DNA from: Desulfobacterales bacterium
GTDB taxonomy: Bacteria > Desulfobacterota > Desulfobulbia > Desulfobulbales > BM004
NCBI GenBank assembly: GCA_021647905.1
Contig: JAKITW010000001.1
Location: forward strand, 1 to 64,000
Length of the DNA stretch: 64,000 nucleotides
Direction: 5' to 3'
The notes beneath the pieces were generated by a model, which did not search any database, was not told where the DNA came from, and saw only the letters and a list, made by a program, of their open reading frames with translations. Below, in pieces: positions 37,972 to 45,172 of the stretch. Within the stretch, counting starts at the first letter, position 1; every line of letters begins with the position of its first letter. Both the position numbers and the translations under genes were made by a program.

Positions 37972-38682
37972 TCAGGCAAGGCGCCGGGGGCCGAAGATGG
38001 CGGTGCCGATCCGGACAAGGGTTGCCCCCTCTTCGATCGCCACCTCGAAATCATTGGACATGCCCATGGATAACTGCACCGGCCCGGCCCGGCCCAGCAG
38101 CCCCTCTTGCCGCAGCGCCTCGGCCAATTGCCGGAGTTGCCGGAAATAAGGCCTGCTGGTTTCCGGGTCGTCGGCATGGGGCGGAATGGCCATCAGACCG
38201 GTGACAATAAGGTTGCGGGCCCGGGATATCTCGCGGAGCAGGGCGCCGCACCCCTCCGGCAAGACCCCTGATTTCCGGGATTCCCGGCCGATATTCACCT
38301 GGACCAGGACCCGGAGCTTCCGGTTGCGGGTCTGGAGTCGCTGGTCCAGGGCCCGGACCAGCTTGATCCGGTCCACGGTTTCGATTACCTGGAAGTGCTC
38401 TGCCGCGATACCGGCCTTGTTGCTCTGCAGGTGGCCGATGAAATGCCAGTTGACCTTACGGCGGAGCGCTTCCGGCAGTCGGGTAATCTTGTCCCGGGCC
38501 TCCTGGGGGTAATTTTCGCCAAAAAGAAATTGCCCGCAGCACACCGCCTCCTGGATTCGTTCCAGCGGTACCCGTTTTGACACTGCCACCAGGCCGATCC
38601 CGTCCGGGTGGCGGCCCACCCGGACGGCTGCCGCCGCCACCCGTTTTCGGATCGATTCGAGATTTTTTCCTATGTCAACCAT
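37972..38682 (-). CDS. yggS: Pyridoxal phosphate homeostasis protein (YggS/PLPBP family)
   Basis: 236 residues with the alanine-racemase-like barrel fold. LVAVSKRVPLERI holds the PLP lysine (about residue 36), followed by FGENYPQEARDKI, WHFIGHLQSNKA and the C-terminal LSMGMSNDFEVAIEEGATLVRIGTAIFG. It buffers cellular PLP and is not a true enzyme. It is a single gene, separated from tatD by a heptamer-like hairpin. Confidence 0.94.
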   Translation of the reverse strand: MVDIGKNLESIRKRVAAAAVRVGRHPDGIGLVAVSKRVPLERIQEAVCCGQFLFGENYPQEARDKITRLPEALRRKVNWHFIGHLQSNKAGIAAEHFQVIETVDRIKLVRALDQRLQTRNRKLRVLVQVNIGRESRKSGVLPEGCGALLREISRARNLIVTGLMAIPPHADDPETSRPYFRQLRQLAEALRQEGLLGRAGPVQLSMGMSNDFEVAIEEGATLVRIGTAIFGPRRLA

Positions 38683-38708
38683 GATGCATTCGCAACAACG
38701 AAAAAGTT

Positions 38709-38790
38709 AACCGCAGAGGATGCGGAGCACGCAAGAAAGTGATATTATTTTAAATAATTACCTCTGTGCCCTCTGCGCCCTCTGCGGTAA
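38709..38790 (+). repeat. Heptamer-repeat hairpin locus (CTCTGCG type)
   Basis: ACCGCAGAGGATGCGGAG (from 38709) is complementary to CTCTGTGCCCTCTGCGCC and CTCTGCGGT (38762-38788), itself built of seven-base CTCTGCG/CCCTCTG units. The loop is AT-rich. It lies upstream of yggS and downstream of tatD. Confidence 0.75.
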
Positions 38791-38816
38791 AACCGGACTA
38801 TTTGCGATTCCGGCAA

Positions 38817-39647
38817 TCATCGGGGCGTCCGGGCTGGCAACCGGAAGAGCTTTTCCGCGTTTTCCGTGGTCTGCCGGGCCACCTCCTCCAGTGAGAGGTT
38901 GCGAAGACGGGCGATCTTGTCCGCGGTATAGAGAATGTAGGCCGGCATATTCCTTTTGCCGCGCCACGGTTCCGGGGCGAGAAATGGGCCGTCCGTTTCC
39001 AGCAGTAATGTTGATAGAGGAACCCGGGCGGCCACCTCGTGGAGTTCTTCGGCCTTGTTAAAGGTCACCACCCCGGGGATGGAGATATGGAAGCCTAACT
39101 CCATGACCTGTTCGGCCAGATGGATGTTGCCGGAGAAACAGTGCATCACTCCGCCGGCTGGAAACGGAGCCGCGGCCGTCAACGCGGCCATGGTTTCATC
39201 GTGGGCCCCCCGATCGTGGATGATCAGCGGCAGGTTCAGTTCCCTGCCCAGTTCGATCTGGCGCTGGAAATGTTCCCGCTGCTGTTCCTTGGGGGCATAG
39301 CACTTGACATAGTCGAGGCCGATTTCGCCGTAGGCCACCACCTTGGGATAGGCGGCCAGGGAACGAAGGCTTTCATAGTCCGCGCCGGAGATATCGGCCA
39401 CGTTGTGGGGATGCACCCCCACCGTGGCAAAGACGTCACCATGCCGGTCGGCCAGCTCAAGGGCCTGACGGGATGTTTCCAGGTCAATGCCGATGGTGAT
39501 CACCCGGGTGACCCCGGCCTTGGCTGACGCCTGGAGTACTTCCTCCCGGTCCGGCTGATAGGCGGCCATCTCCAGGTGGCAGTGGGTGTCCACCACCGTG
39601 ACCCCGGCGGGAAGCAGGGGGAGGGGAGAACGTTTTTTCTTCTTCAT
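38817..39647 (-). CDS. TatD family metal-dependent deoxyribonuclease
   Basis: 276 residues. The barrel hydrolase carries the metal ligands DTHCHLE (about residues 20-26), GEIGLDY (Glu about 107), LIIHDRGAHDET (His), MHCFSGN (His) and ETDGPFLAPEP (Asp). Relatives are 3'-5' DNA exonucleases or D-aminoacyl-tRNA deacylases. The N-terminus has KKKK followed by a short proline stretch. A GTGAACC-type heptamer tract lies immediately upstream (39657-39680). Confidence 0.92.
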   Translation of the reverse strand: MKKKKRSPLPLLPAGVTVVDTHCHLEMAAYQPDREEVLQASAKAGVTRVITIGIDLETSRQALELADRHGDVFATVGVHPHNVADISGADYESLRSLAAYPKVVAYGEIGLDYVKCYAPKEQQREHFQRQIELGRELNLPLIIHDRGAHDETMAALTAAAPFPAGGVMHCFSGNIHLAEQVMELGFHISIPGVVTFNKAEELHEVAARVPLSTLLLETDGPFLAPEPWRGKRNMPAYILYTADKIARLRNLSLEEVARQTTENAEKLFRLPARTPR

Positions 39648-39656
39648 TTGTTTCTT

Positions 39657-39680
39657 TTAACCGTGAACCGTGAACCTCTC
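39657..39680 (+). repeat. Short heptamer tract (CCGTGAA type)
   Basis: TTAACCGTGAACCGTGAACC is three seven-base units in front of tatD. Together with the preceding TTTGTTTCTT it recalls 33203-33240, another heptamer locus. Confidence 0.6.
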
Positions 39681-39770
39681 TTGTGTCGGACAGGGTAAAT
39701 TGTTTGACAAGTTCTCAGCGGACCGACTATTCTTACCATCATTTCTGAAAAGGTAAAGAGGGCTTATGTG

Positions 39771-40277
39771 ATGTCACCGGTCTTGGAGGCCATATACGGG
39801 CGTCGGAGTATCCGTGAGTTCAGCGGGCAGCAGGTGGACCGGGAACAGCTTCTGGAGGTCATCCGGGCCGGATCCTGGGCCCCGTCCGGATTGAACAACC
39901 AGCCCTGGCGTTTTGTCCTGGTCCGCGATGACAGGATCCGTGAACAGCTGGCGGAACAGACCCGTTACGGTCATATCGTCCGGGCCGCCCGCGCCTTGAT
40001 CGTCGTCTATCTGGATGAGAACATGATGTATGACCCGGTCAAGGACCACCAGGCCGCCGGGGCCTGTATCGAGAATATGCTGCTTGCCGTTGAGGCATTG
40101 GGTCTGGGCGCGGTCTGGCTGGGCCAGATTCTGAAAAACAAGCAGCAGGTCAACCGGATTCTGGACCTGGGTCCCGAGTATGATCTGATGGCGGTCCTGG
40201 CCATTGGTCATCCCCTGCACCGGAATCAGAGTTCCAAACGTAAGCCGGTGAGTGAACTGGTACTCAAGGAGTATTGA
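39771..40277 (+). CDS. Nitroreductase family protein
   Basis: 168 residues, an FMN-dependent nitroreductase-fold enzyme. RRSIREFSGQQV and the APSGLNNQPWRFVLV segment bind FMN, and the LGLGAVWLGQI region and VLAIGHP are typical. It uses NAD(P)H to reduce nitro or quinone compounds; the substrate is unknown. AGAGGG lies 8 bases before the ATG at 39771. The stop codon touches a family 1 repeat. Confidence 0.88.
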   Translation: MSPVLEAIYGRRSIREFSGQQVDREQLLEVIRAGSWAPSGLNNQPWRFVLVRDDRIREQLAEQTRYGHIVRAARALIVVYLDENMMYDPVKDHQAAGACIENMLLAVEALGLGAVWLGQILKNKQQVNRILDLGPEYDLMAVLAIGHPLHRNQSSKRKPVSELVLKEY

Positions 40278-40406
40278 CGGGTTCGTAACAATCCCAAACG
40301 CTTCAAATGACACCCAACTAAGCCAACAACTTACAAGGTGACACACGTCCGTTGTCTTCTAACAATACATCAGACGATTGACACGCGGGTTGTTGCGAGA
40401 CCGACA
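40278..40406 (-). repeat. Dispersed repeat family 1, copy e (long form, reverse orientation)
   Basis: It begins at the base after the nitroreductase stop codon and runs to TGTCGG (complement) at 40406. On the minus strand it reads TGTCGGTCTCG, CAACAACCCG, then the extra segment AATCGTCTGATGTATTG also seen in copy c, then TTGTAAGTTGTTGG, CATTTGAAGCG, and GATTGTTACG. Confidence 0.85.
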
Positions 40407-40453
40407 ATATTGACGGGCCCGTTGGTTTCAACTGTGAGAAGAGGAGAGCAATA

Positions 40454-40963
40454 ATGAGAGTATTACCGAAAAGCGGAAAGACCGGCGGCCGGATCTGGTT
40501 GTTGATTCTCGGCATGGCCCTGTTTCTGGCCGGTTGTGCCGAAATGAACTTCAGCGGCCAGGGTGACGAGACCCTTGCCCCGCCGGCCCCGGCGCCGGCC
40601 CCCTATGCGGCTGTTGATTTCCAGGATATCCAGGTGCCTGCCGAACTGACCTGGGACCGGGAAAACAGCATGTCGATCAAGACCGAATCCTTTGCCGGCG
40701 GCACCTTGAAATTCGACGGCCGGGTGGAGGTCAACTCGCTGGTCGACTTCTTTGTCAACTCCATGGCCAATAACCAGTGGAAACTGGTGGGTTCGGTGAA
40801 GTACGAAAATATCCTGCTGGCCTTTACCAAGCCGTACAAGACCTGTACCATCAGTATTTTTGAAAACAAGTACAGCGGTAAGACCAGTGTCTACATCTAT
40901 GTTACCGATGATATTGCCGCCCGGACCGGGATGAACCCGGGTGGTGGCAGCACCTTCCGTTAA
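40454..40963 (+). CDS. Lipoprotein of unknown function
   Basis: 169 residues. A signal peptide with the lipobox LAGC (Cys at about 28) predicts a lipid-anchored envelope protein. A proline/alanine spacer (APPAPAPAP, about 42-52) leads to a small domain with two probable alpha/beta repeats (FDGRVEVNSLVDFFVNSM, ISIFENKYSGKTSVYIYVTD). I cannot name the domain family with confidence. It precedes coaBC by 14 bases and may share its transcript. AGAGGAGAG is a good ribosome binding site. Confidence 0.75.
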   Translation: MRVLPKSGKTGGRIWLLILGMALFLAGCAEMNFSGQGDETLAPPAPAPAPYAAVDFQDIQVPAELTWDRENSMSIKTESFAGGTLKFDGRVEVNSLVDFFVNSMANNQWKLVGSVKYENILLAFTKPYKTCTISIFENKYSGKTSVYIYVTDDIAARTGMNPGGGSTFR

Positions 40964-40977
40964 CCAGCAGGTCCGTT

Positions 40978-42186
40978 GTGACTGATATCCTTTCCGGAAA
41001 ACGTATCCTGCTGGGTGTCACCGGCAGCATTGCCGCATACAAGACCGTGGACTGGCTCCGCGAACTGCGCCGGGCCGGGGCCGAGGTGACGGTGGTGATG
41101 ACCGGGTCCGCTACCCGGTTCGTGGCCCCGCTCACCTTTGCCGCCCTGTCCGGGAATCCGGTCCATACCGATATGTTTGCCCGCCGGGCCGCGGAGACGA
41201 TTCCCCATATTTCCCTGGCCCGGGACCATGACCTGATTCTGATCGCCCCGGCCACGGCCCGGACCGTGGCCCGGCTGGCCCACGGCCTGGCCGAAGATCT
41301 GCTTGCCACCGTGGCCCTGGCGGCCCGGGTACCGCTCCTGGTCTGTCCGGCCATGAACTGCCGGATGTATACCCACCCGGCCACCCAGGCCAACCTGGAG
41401 CGACTGCGGGGATACGGTTACACGGTGCTCGATCCTGGTGCCGGTGCCATGGCCTGCGGCGACGAGGGGCCCGGCCGGCTGCCGGAGTGGGATCTTGTGC
41501 AGGAGGCGATCCGGGCCGCTTTTTCTCCCCAGGATCTGGCCGGGCATACCGTCCTGGTCACTGCCGGCCCGACCCGGGAACACCTTGATCCGGTCCGTTT
41601 CCTCTCCAACCGTTCCACCGGCAAGATGGGATATGCCCTGGCCCGGACCGCCCGTTACCGCGGCGCCGGGGTCATCCTGGTCAGCGGGCCCACCGGATTG
41701 CCCCCTCCTCCGGGGATAGAGATGATCCGGGTGGATACCGCGCTGGAGATGCGGGATGCGGTGCTGGCCGCTGTTGACCGGGCCGCGGTGGTGGTGAAGA
41801 GCGCCGCGGTTTCGGATTTCCGGCCCGCGCACATGGCTGCGCATAAGATTAAAAAAGATGACGCCGGCAACACCCTGGAACTGGTGCGGAACCCTGATAT
41901 CCTGGCGGAACTGGGGGAGAGGCGCGGGGATAAAAAAATGCCGCTGCTGGTGGGGTTTGCCGCTGAGAGCCGTGATCTGCTCGCTGAGGGGCGCCGTAAA
42001 CTCAAGGCCAAGAAGCTCGATCTGATTGTTGTGAACGACATCACCGACCCTGACGCCGGGTTCGGCACTGAGACCAACCGGGTGCTGCTCATCGACCGGA
42101 CCGGGGGAGAAGAAGAGTCGCCGCTGCTTTCCAAGGGAGAGATCGCCTCCCGGATCTGGGACCGGGTTGTCGATCTCCTCTCCTGA
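40978..42186 (+). CDS. coaBC: Bifunctional phosphopantothenoylcysteine decarboxylase / phosphopantothenate-cysteine ligase
   Basis: 402 residues. The N-terminal CoaC flavoprotein half begins GVTGSIAAYK and has APATARTVARLAHGLAEDLL and CPAMNCRMY. The CoaB half has TAGPTREHLDPVRFLSNRSTGKMG, the VKSAAVSDFRP loop, and LVGFAAES. Together they make 4'-phosphopantetheine from phosphopantothenate and cysteine, on the way to coenzyme A. The start is GTG. Confidence 0.95.
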   Translation: MTDILSGKRILLGVTGSIAAYKTVDWLRELRRAGAEVTVVMTGSATRFVAPLTFAALSGNPVHTDMFARRAAETIPHISLARDHDLILIAPATARTVARLAHGLAEDLLATVALAARVPLLVCPAMNCRMYTHPATQANLERLRGYGYTVLDPGAGAMACGDEGPGRLPEWDLVQEAIRAAFSPQDLAGHTVLVTAGPTREHLDPVRFLSNRSTGKMGYALARTARYRGAGVILVSGPTGLPPPPGIEMIRVDTALEMRDAVLAAVDRAAVVVKSAAVSDFRPAHMAAHKIKKDDAGNTLELVRNPDILAELGERRGDKKMPLLVGFAAESRDLLAEGRRKLKAKKLDLIVVNDITDPDAGFGTETNRVLLIDRTGGEEESPLLSKGEIASRIWDRVVDLLS

Positions 42187-42285
42187 ATTTCAACCAAGAC
42201 AAGACTCCAGGGAAGGTGGAAAGCTACCTGTTAATGGTAACGGCGGATCGGGGTTTTTCAGCAGTAACCAGTCAGGCCGGTCTCT

Positions 42286-43461
42286 TTATTCTGAAAACCC
42301 CTGGAAAGCGGCCTCGTAGACGGCAATCACCTCCGCCAGGGTGGGCTTGCGCGGGTTGTTCTGCACCGGCCGGGTCACGGTGAGGGCGATTTCAGCCATC
42401 TCCGGGATTTTTTCCCTCGGGATGTTAAGCCCTGCCAGGGTCTCGGGAATATTTACATCTCCGTTCAACCGGATTATCGCCTCAACGGCCAGTTCGCCGG
42501 CCTCCCGCTCGCTCAACCCCTCGGTGTCATAGCCCATTATCTCGGCCGCCACCGCATACTTTTCCGGGCAGCCGATGATATTGTAGGCCACCACATAGGG
42601 GAGGAGTACGGCATTGGCCAGGCCGTGGGGAATGTTGAACATCCCGCCCAGGGGATAGGCCATGGCATGCACCAGCCCGACCCCGGCGGTGGCCAGGGCC
42701 TTGCCGCCCAGCAGACTGCCCATCAGCATGGCTGAACGGGCCTCGATGTTATCGCCGTTGGCATAGGCGATGGGCAGGTTCCGGCTGATCAACTCCATGG
42801 CCTCCAGGGAGTACATCTCCGAGATCCGATGGGCCTGGGTGGAGGTGTAGGCCTCCAGGGCATGGACAAAGGCGTCAATGCCGGTGGTCGCGGTTACGGC
42901 CGGCGGCAGGCTTCTGGTCAGTTCCGGGTCGAGCAGGGCCGCCTCGGGATAGAGGGGGTCACCGTTCATCCCGCCCTTGGAGCGGGTTTTTTCATTGATA
43001 AATACCGCGGTAAAGGTGACCTCGGCGCCGGTGCCGGCCGTGGTGGGGACCATGATCTTGGCAACCCCGGGTTTTTTGATCTTGCCCAGCCCCAGGTAGT
43101 CTTCGGCCTTGCCGTGGTTGGTGAGCAGAATGCTGATTGCCTTGGCAATATCCAGGGCCGAGCCGCCGCCAACCCCGACCACGCAATCGGCCCCGGCCTT
43201 TTTTGCCAGATCCGTGCCAGCATCGGCCAGCCTGAGTCCGGGTTCCGGCTCCACCTGGTCGAAGATGGTAACCGGTACTCCGGCCCTGGTCAGGGGTGCG
43301 GTGACCCGGTCAAGCAGGCCGGCGGCCTTGAGCCCGGGGTCAATAACCAGAAAAACCTTGCTGCCGCCGGTCTCAGCCACCAGGTCGGCAAGATCGTTGA
43401 TCACGCCGGCGCCGAAACGGATGCGGGTGGGTTGGGTGATGGTGAATGATTGGGTGTGCAT
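42286..43461 (-). CDS. Iron-containing alcohol dehydrogenase
   Basis: 391 residues of the group III Fe-ADH family. The nucleotide site GGGSALDIAKAISILL lies near residue 96. TTAGTGAEVTFTAVF precedes the metal ligands, which are expected around TGIDAFVHALEAYTS, HAMAYPLGGMFNIPHG (both His near 265-280). It probably interconverts an alcohol and an aldehyde with NAD(P)H; ethanol or butanol use fits a fermenting or syntrophic anaerobe. It stands alone on the minus strand, with a gap of over 300 bases upstream. Confidence 0.92.
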   Translation of the reverse strand: MHTQSFTITQPTRIRFGAGVINDLADLVAETGGSKVFLVIDPGLKAAGLLDRVTAPLTRAGVPVTIFDQVEPEPGLRLADAGTDLAKKAGADCVVGVGGGSALDIAKAISILLTNHGKAEDYLGLGKIKKPGVAKIMVPTTAGTGAEVTFTAVFINEKTRSKGGMNGDPLYPEAALLDPELTRSLPPAVTATTGIDAFVHALEAYTSTQAHRISEMYSLEAMELISRNLPIAYANGDNIEARSAMLMGSLLGGKALATAGVGLVHAMAYPLGGMFNIPHGLANAVLLPYVVAYNIIGCPEKYAVAAEIMGYDTEGLSEREAGELAVEAIIRLNGDVNIPETLAGLNIPREKIPEMAEIALTVTRPVQNNPRKPTLAEVIAVYEAAFQGFSE

Positions 43462-43785
43462 GGCAGATCCTTCGCCGTGTGATCAAGTCACACCGCTGTA
43501 TTTTTTAGCTGATGCGTGCTAAGTTGATTGGCCATCCGGAATGTGTGGATTCCCGGGTGGGGCGCATGGCGCGGGAAGCAATCCATAATACATCCCTTGA
43601 GCTTTGGACCGGTCGTCCGGTTTATGATTCCAGACGACACAGTCTAACCCCTATTCGGGGATAAGTGCCTTCACAAAATTATTTTCTTGCGAAAAAAACA
43701 AGAAAATAATTTCCAAGGCACTAATGCCGGGCCTGGATAAAAGACATTGAAAAACACCCCGAACGACAGGCGAAGAGGCCTGGGA
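43462..43785. other. Divergent intergenic region between Fe-ADH and darP
   Basis: 324 bases. The outstanding item is a large perfect-armed hairpin at 43664-43722. Just before it, CCCCTATTCGGGG (about 43648-43660) forms a smaller hairpin. I see no clear promoter boxes and no coding frame, and this gap contains none of the dispersed repeat families. Confidence 0.5.
43664..43722. repeat. Large palindrome / hairpin upstream of darP
   Basis: AGTGCCTT pairs with AAGGCACT and, inside, AAATTATTTTCTTG pairs with CAAGAAAATAATTT, giving 22 base pairs with a small 4/2 internal loop and a loop of CGAAAAAAA. There is no T-tail on either strand after the stem, so it is not a standard terminator. Confidence 0.85.
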
Positions 43786-44349
43786 ATGATCATGGAACAG
43801 CGGCCCAGTAAATCCGAAATCAAGCGGCAGTACAAACAGATCGAACAGTTGGCCCAGGAACTGGCCGCCTTGTCCGGCAAGAATATCAGGGCATTACCTT
43901 GCGATGACGAACTGCGGGATGAGATTCTCCGGACGCACCCTTTGAAAGGGGGAGCCCGAAAGCGGCAGATAAAGTATCTTGCCAGGTTCCTCCGCCAGCA
44001 AGGACCGGTGCTGGAACTGCTCGGTTTTTTGAAGCAGCGCAAGGGCTCCCATCTGCAGGAAACAAGGGAATTTCATGAGCTGGAGCGGTTCCGGGATGCG
44101 ATTCTTTCCGCTGCCATTATCGAGGCCGGGGAGGCTGAGGAGCAGGGCGGGCCGGTTCCTGAAAAAAGGCAGGCCGAGTGGGATGCCCTGGCCACGGCGG
44201 TGCGCGGTTTTCCGGAACTTGATGTCCAGGCGGTAACCGGATCGGCCCGGGATTTTGCCCGGACCCGGAATCCCCGATACCGGCGCGAGGTCTTCCGTCA
44301 GCTCAAGGCGGCCATGGAACGGCAAAAATTTGCCGGGAAAAGGGAATAA
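43786..44349 (+). CDS. darP: DarP/YjgA family ribosome-associated protein (DUF615)
   Basis: 187 residues from ATG 43786; ATG 43792 is equally possible. The family pattern is seen in PSKSEIKRQYKQIEQLAQELAAL, RDEILRTHPLKGGARKRQIKYL and the C-terminal NPRYRREVFRQLKA. E. coli DarP (YjgA) helps 50S ribosomal subunit maturation. The protein is highly charged and mostly helical. Only three bases separate it from the next gene, so the three genes to 45141 are probably one transcript. Confidence 0.87.
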   Translation: MIMEQRPSKSEIKRQYKQIEQLAQELAALSGKNIRALPCDDELRDEILRTHPLKGGARKRQIKYLARFLRQQGPVLELLGFLKQRKGSHLQETREFHELERFRDAILSAAIIEAGEAEEQGGPVPEKRQAEWDALATAVRGFPELDVQAVTGSARDFARTRNPRYRREVFRQLKAAMERQKFAGKRE

Positions 44350-44352
44350 TTC

Positions 44353-44790
44353 ATGGAATACAGAAGCGGAAGTATCGGCCGGGTTTTTACGGTCCGGTTT
44401 GATGATGGCGACGATTTCCTGGGCGGGCTGCGGGAGCTGGCCCGCAAGGAGGAGATCAAGTGCGGCTGGTTTCAGGTGCTGGGCGGCCTGCGGCAGGCAG
44501 GGGTGGTGGTCGGGCCAAAGGAGCCGGTGATGCCGCCGGAGCCGATCTGGCGGGATATTGACACCGCCCGGGAGGTACTCGGCTTTGGCACCATCTTCTG
44601 GGATGACGAGGGGCCCAGAATCCATCTTCACGCGGCCCTGGGCGAGCAGGGCGAGGGGCTCATCGCCTGTGTCCGGAAAAAGACCAGGGTATATCTCATC
44701 CTTGAGGTCTTTATCGTCGAGGTGCAGGGAGTTGAGGCGGGCCGGCCCTGGTTCGAGGCCGGCGGATTCAACCGGCTGGCCTTTTATTGA
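44353..44790 (+). CDS. PPC-domain (DUF296) protein
   Basis: 145 residues forming one PPC/PCC domain: FTVRFDDGDDFLGGLRELARKEEIKCGWFQVLGGLRQA at the start, and GPRIHLHAALG followed by LEVFIVEV. In plants this domain accompanies AT-hooks; bacterial single-domain versions are trimeric and of unknown function, sometimes said to bind DNA. The two histidines in RIHLHAA are a conserved possible metal site. It lies between darP and the CBM48 gene. Confidence 0.85.
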   Translation: MEYRSGSIGRVFTVRFDDGDDFLGGLRELARKEEIKCGWFQVLGGLRQAGVVVGPKEPVMPPEPIWRDIDTAREVLGFGTIFWDDEGPRIHLHAALGEQGEGLIACVRKKTRVYLILEVFIVEVQGVEAGRPWFEAGGFNRLAFY

Positions 44791-44829
44791 TACCTGGGTC
44801 CGGGGCGGGTGGAGAGGGAGGATTGATTG

Positions 44830-45141
44830 ATGGCGGCAGACAGAACAGACAGGGCCGGGAGCAGGTTGCGCCAGGGCGCCTCTGTTGTCCTGTTTCAGCT
44901 CCATGCCCCGGGAGCTGCTGCGGTTTTTCTGGCCGGTGATTTCAATGGCTGGGAACCTGACGCGGTCAGGTTCCGGCTGCGGAGGTACCGGGGTGATATC
45001 TGGAAGAAAAAGGTGGCCCTGGAGCCCGGTCGCCACCAGTACCGCTTTGTGGTGGACGGCTGCTGGTGGACCGATCCTGCCAATCCCCAACGGATTGTCA
45101 ACCCCTACGGCACCGAGAACTCGCTGATCACGGTATTGTAA
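44830..45141 (+). CDS. Stand-alone CBM48 / glycogen-binding domain protein
   Basis: 103 residues. After a short basic N-terminus, VVLFQLHAPGAAAVFLAGDFNGWEPDAV and KKVALEPGRHQYRFVVDGCWWTDPANP are the signature strands of the CBM48 (isoamylase N-terminal / AMPK beta) fold, with the carbohydrate-stacking tryptophans W42 and W81 or W82. No catalytic domain is attached. Such proteins may tether partners to glycogen. The start ATG follows GGGAGG; a TTG at 44827 is an alternative. Confidence 0.88.
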   Translation: MAADRTDRAGSRLRQGASVVLFQLHAPGAAAVFLAGDFNGWEPDAVRFRLRRYRGDIWKKKVALEPGRHQYRFVVDGCWWTDPANPQRIVNPYGTENSLITVL

Positions 45142-45172
45142 CAAAGGCCGTTTCCAGCGGGATTGCCGGGTT

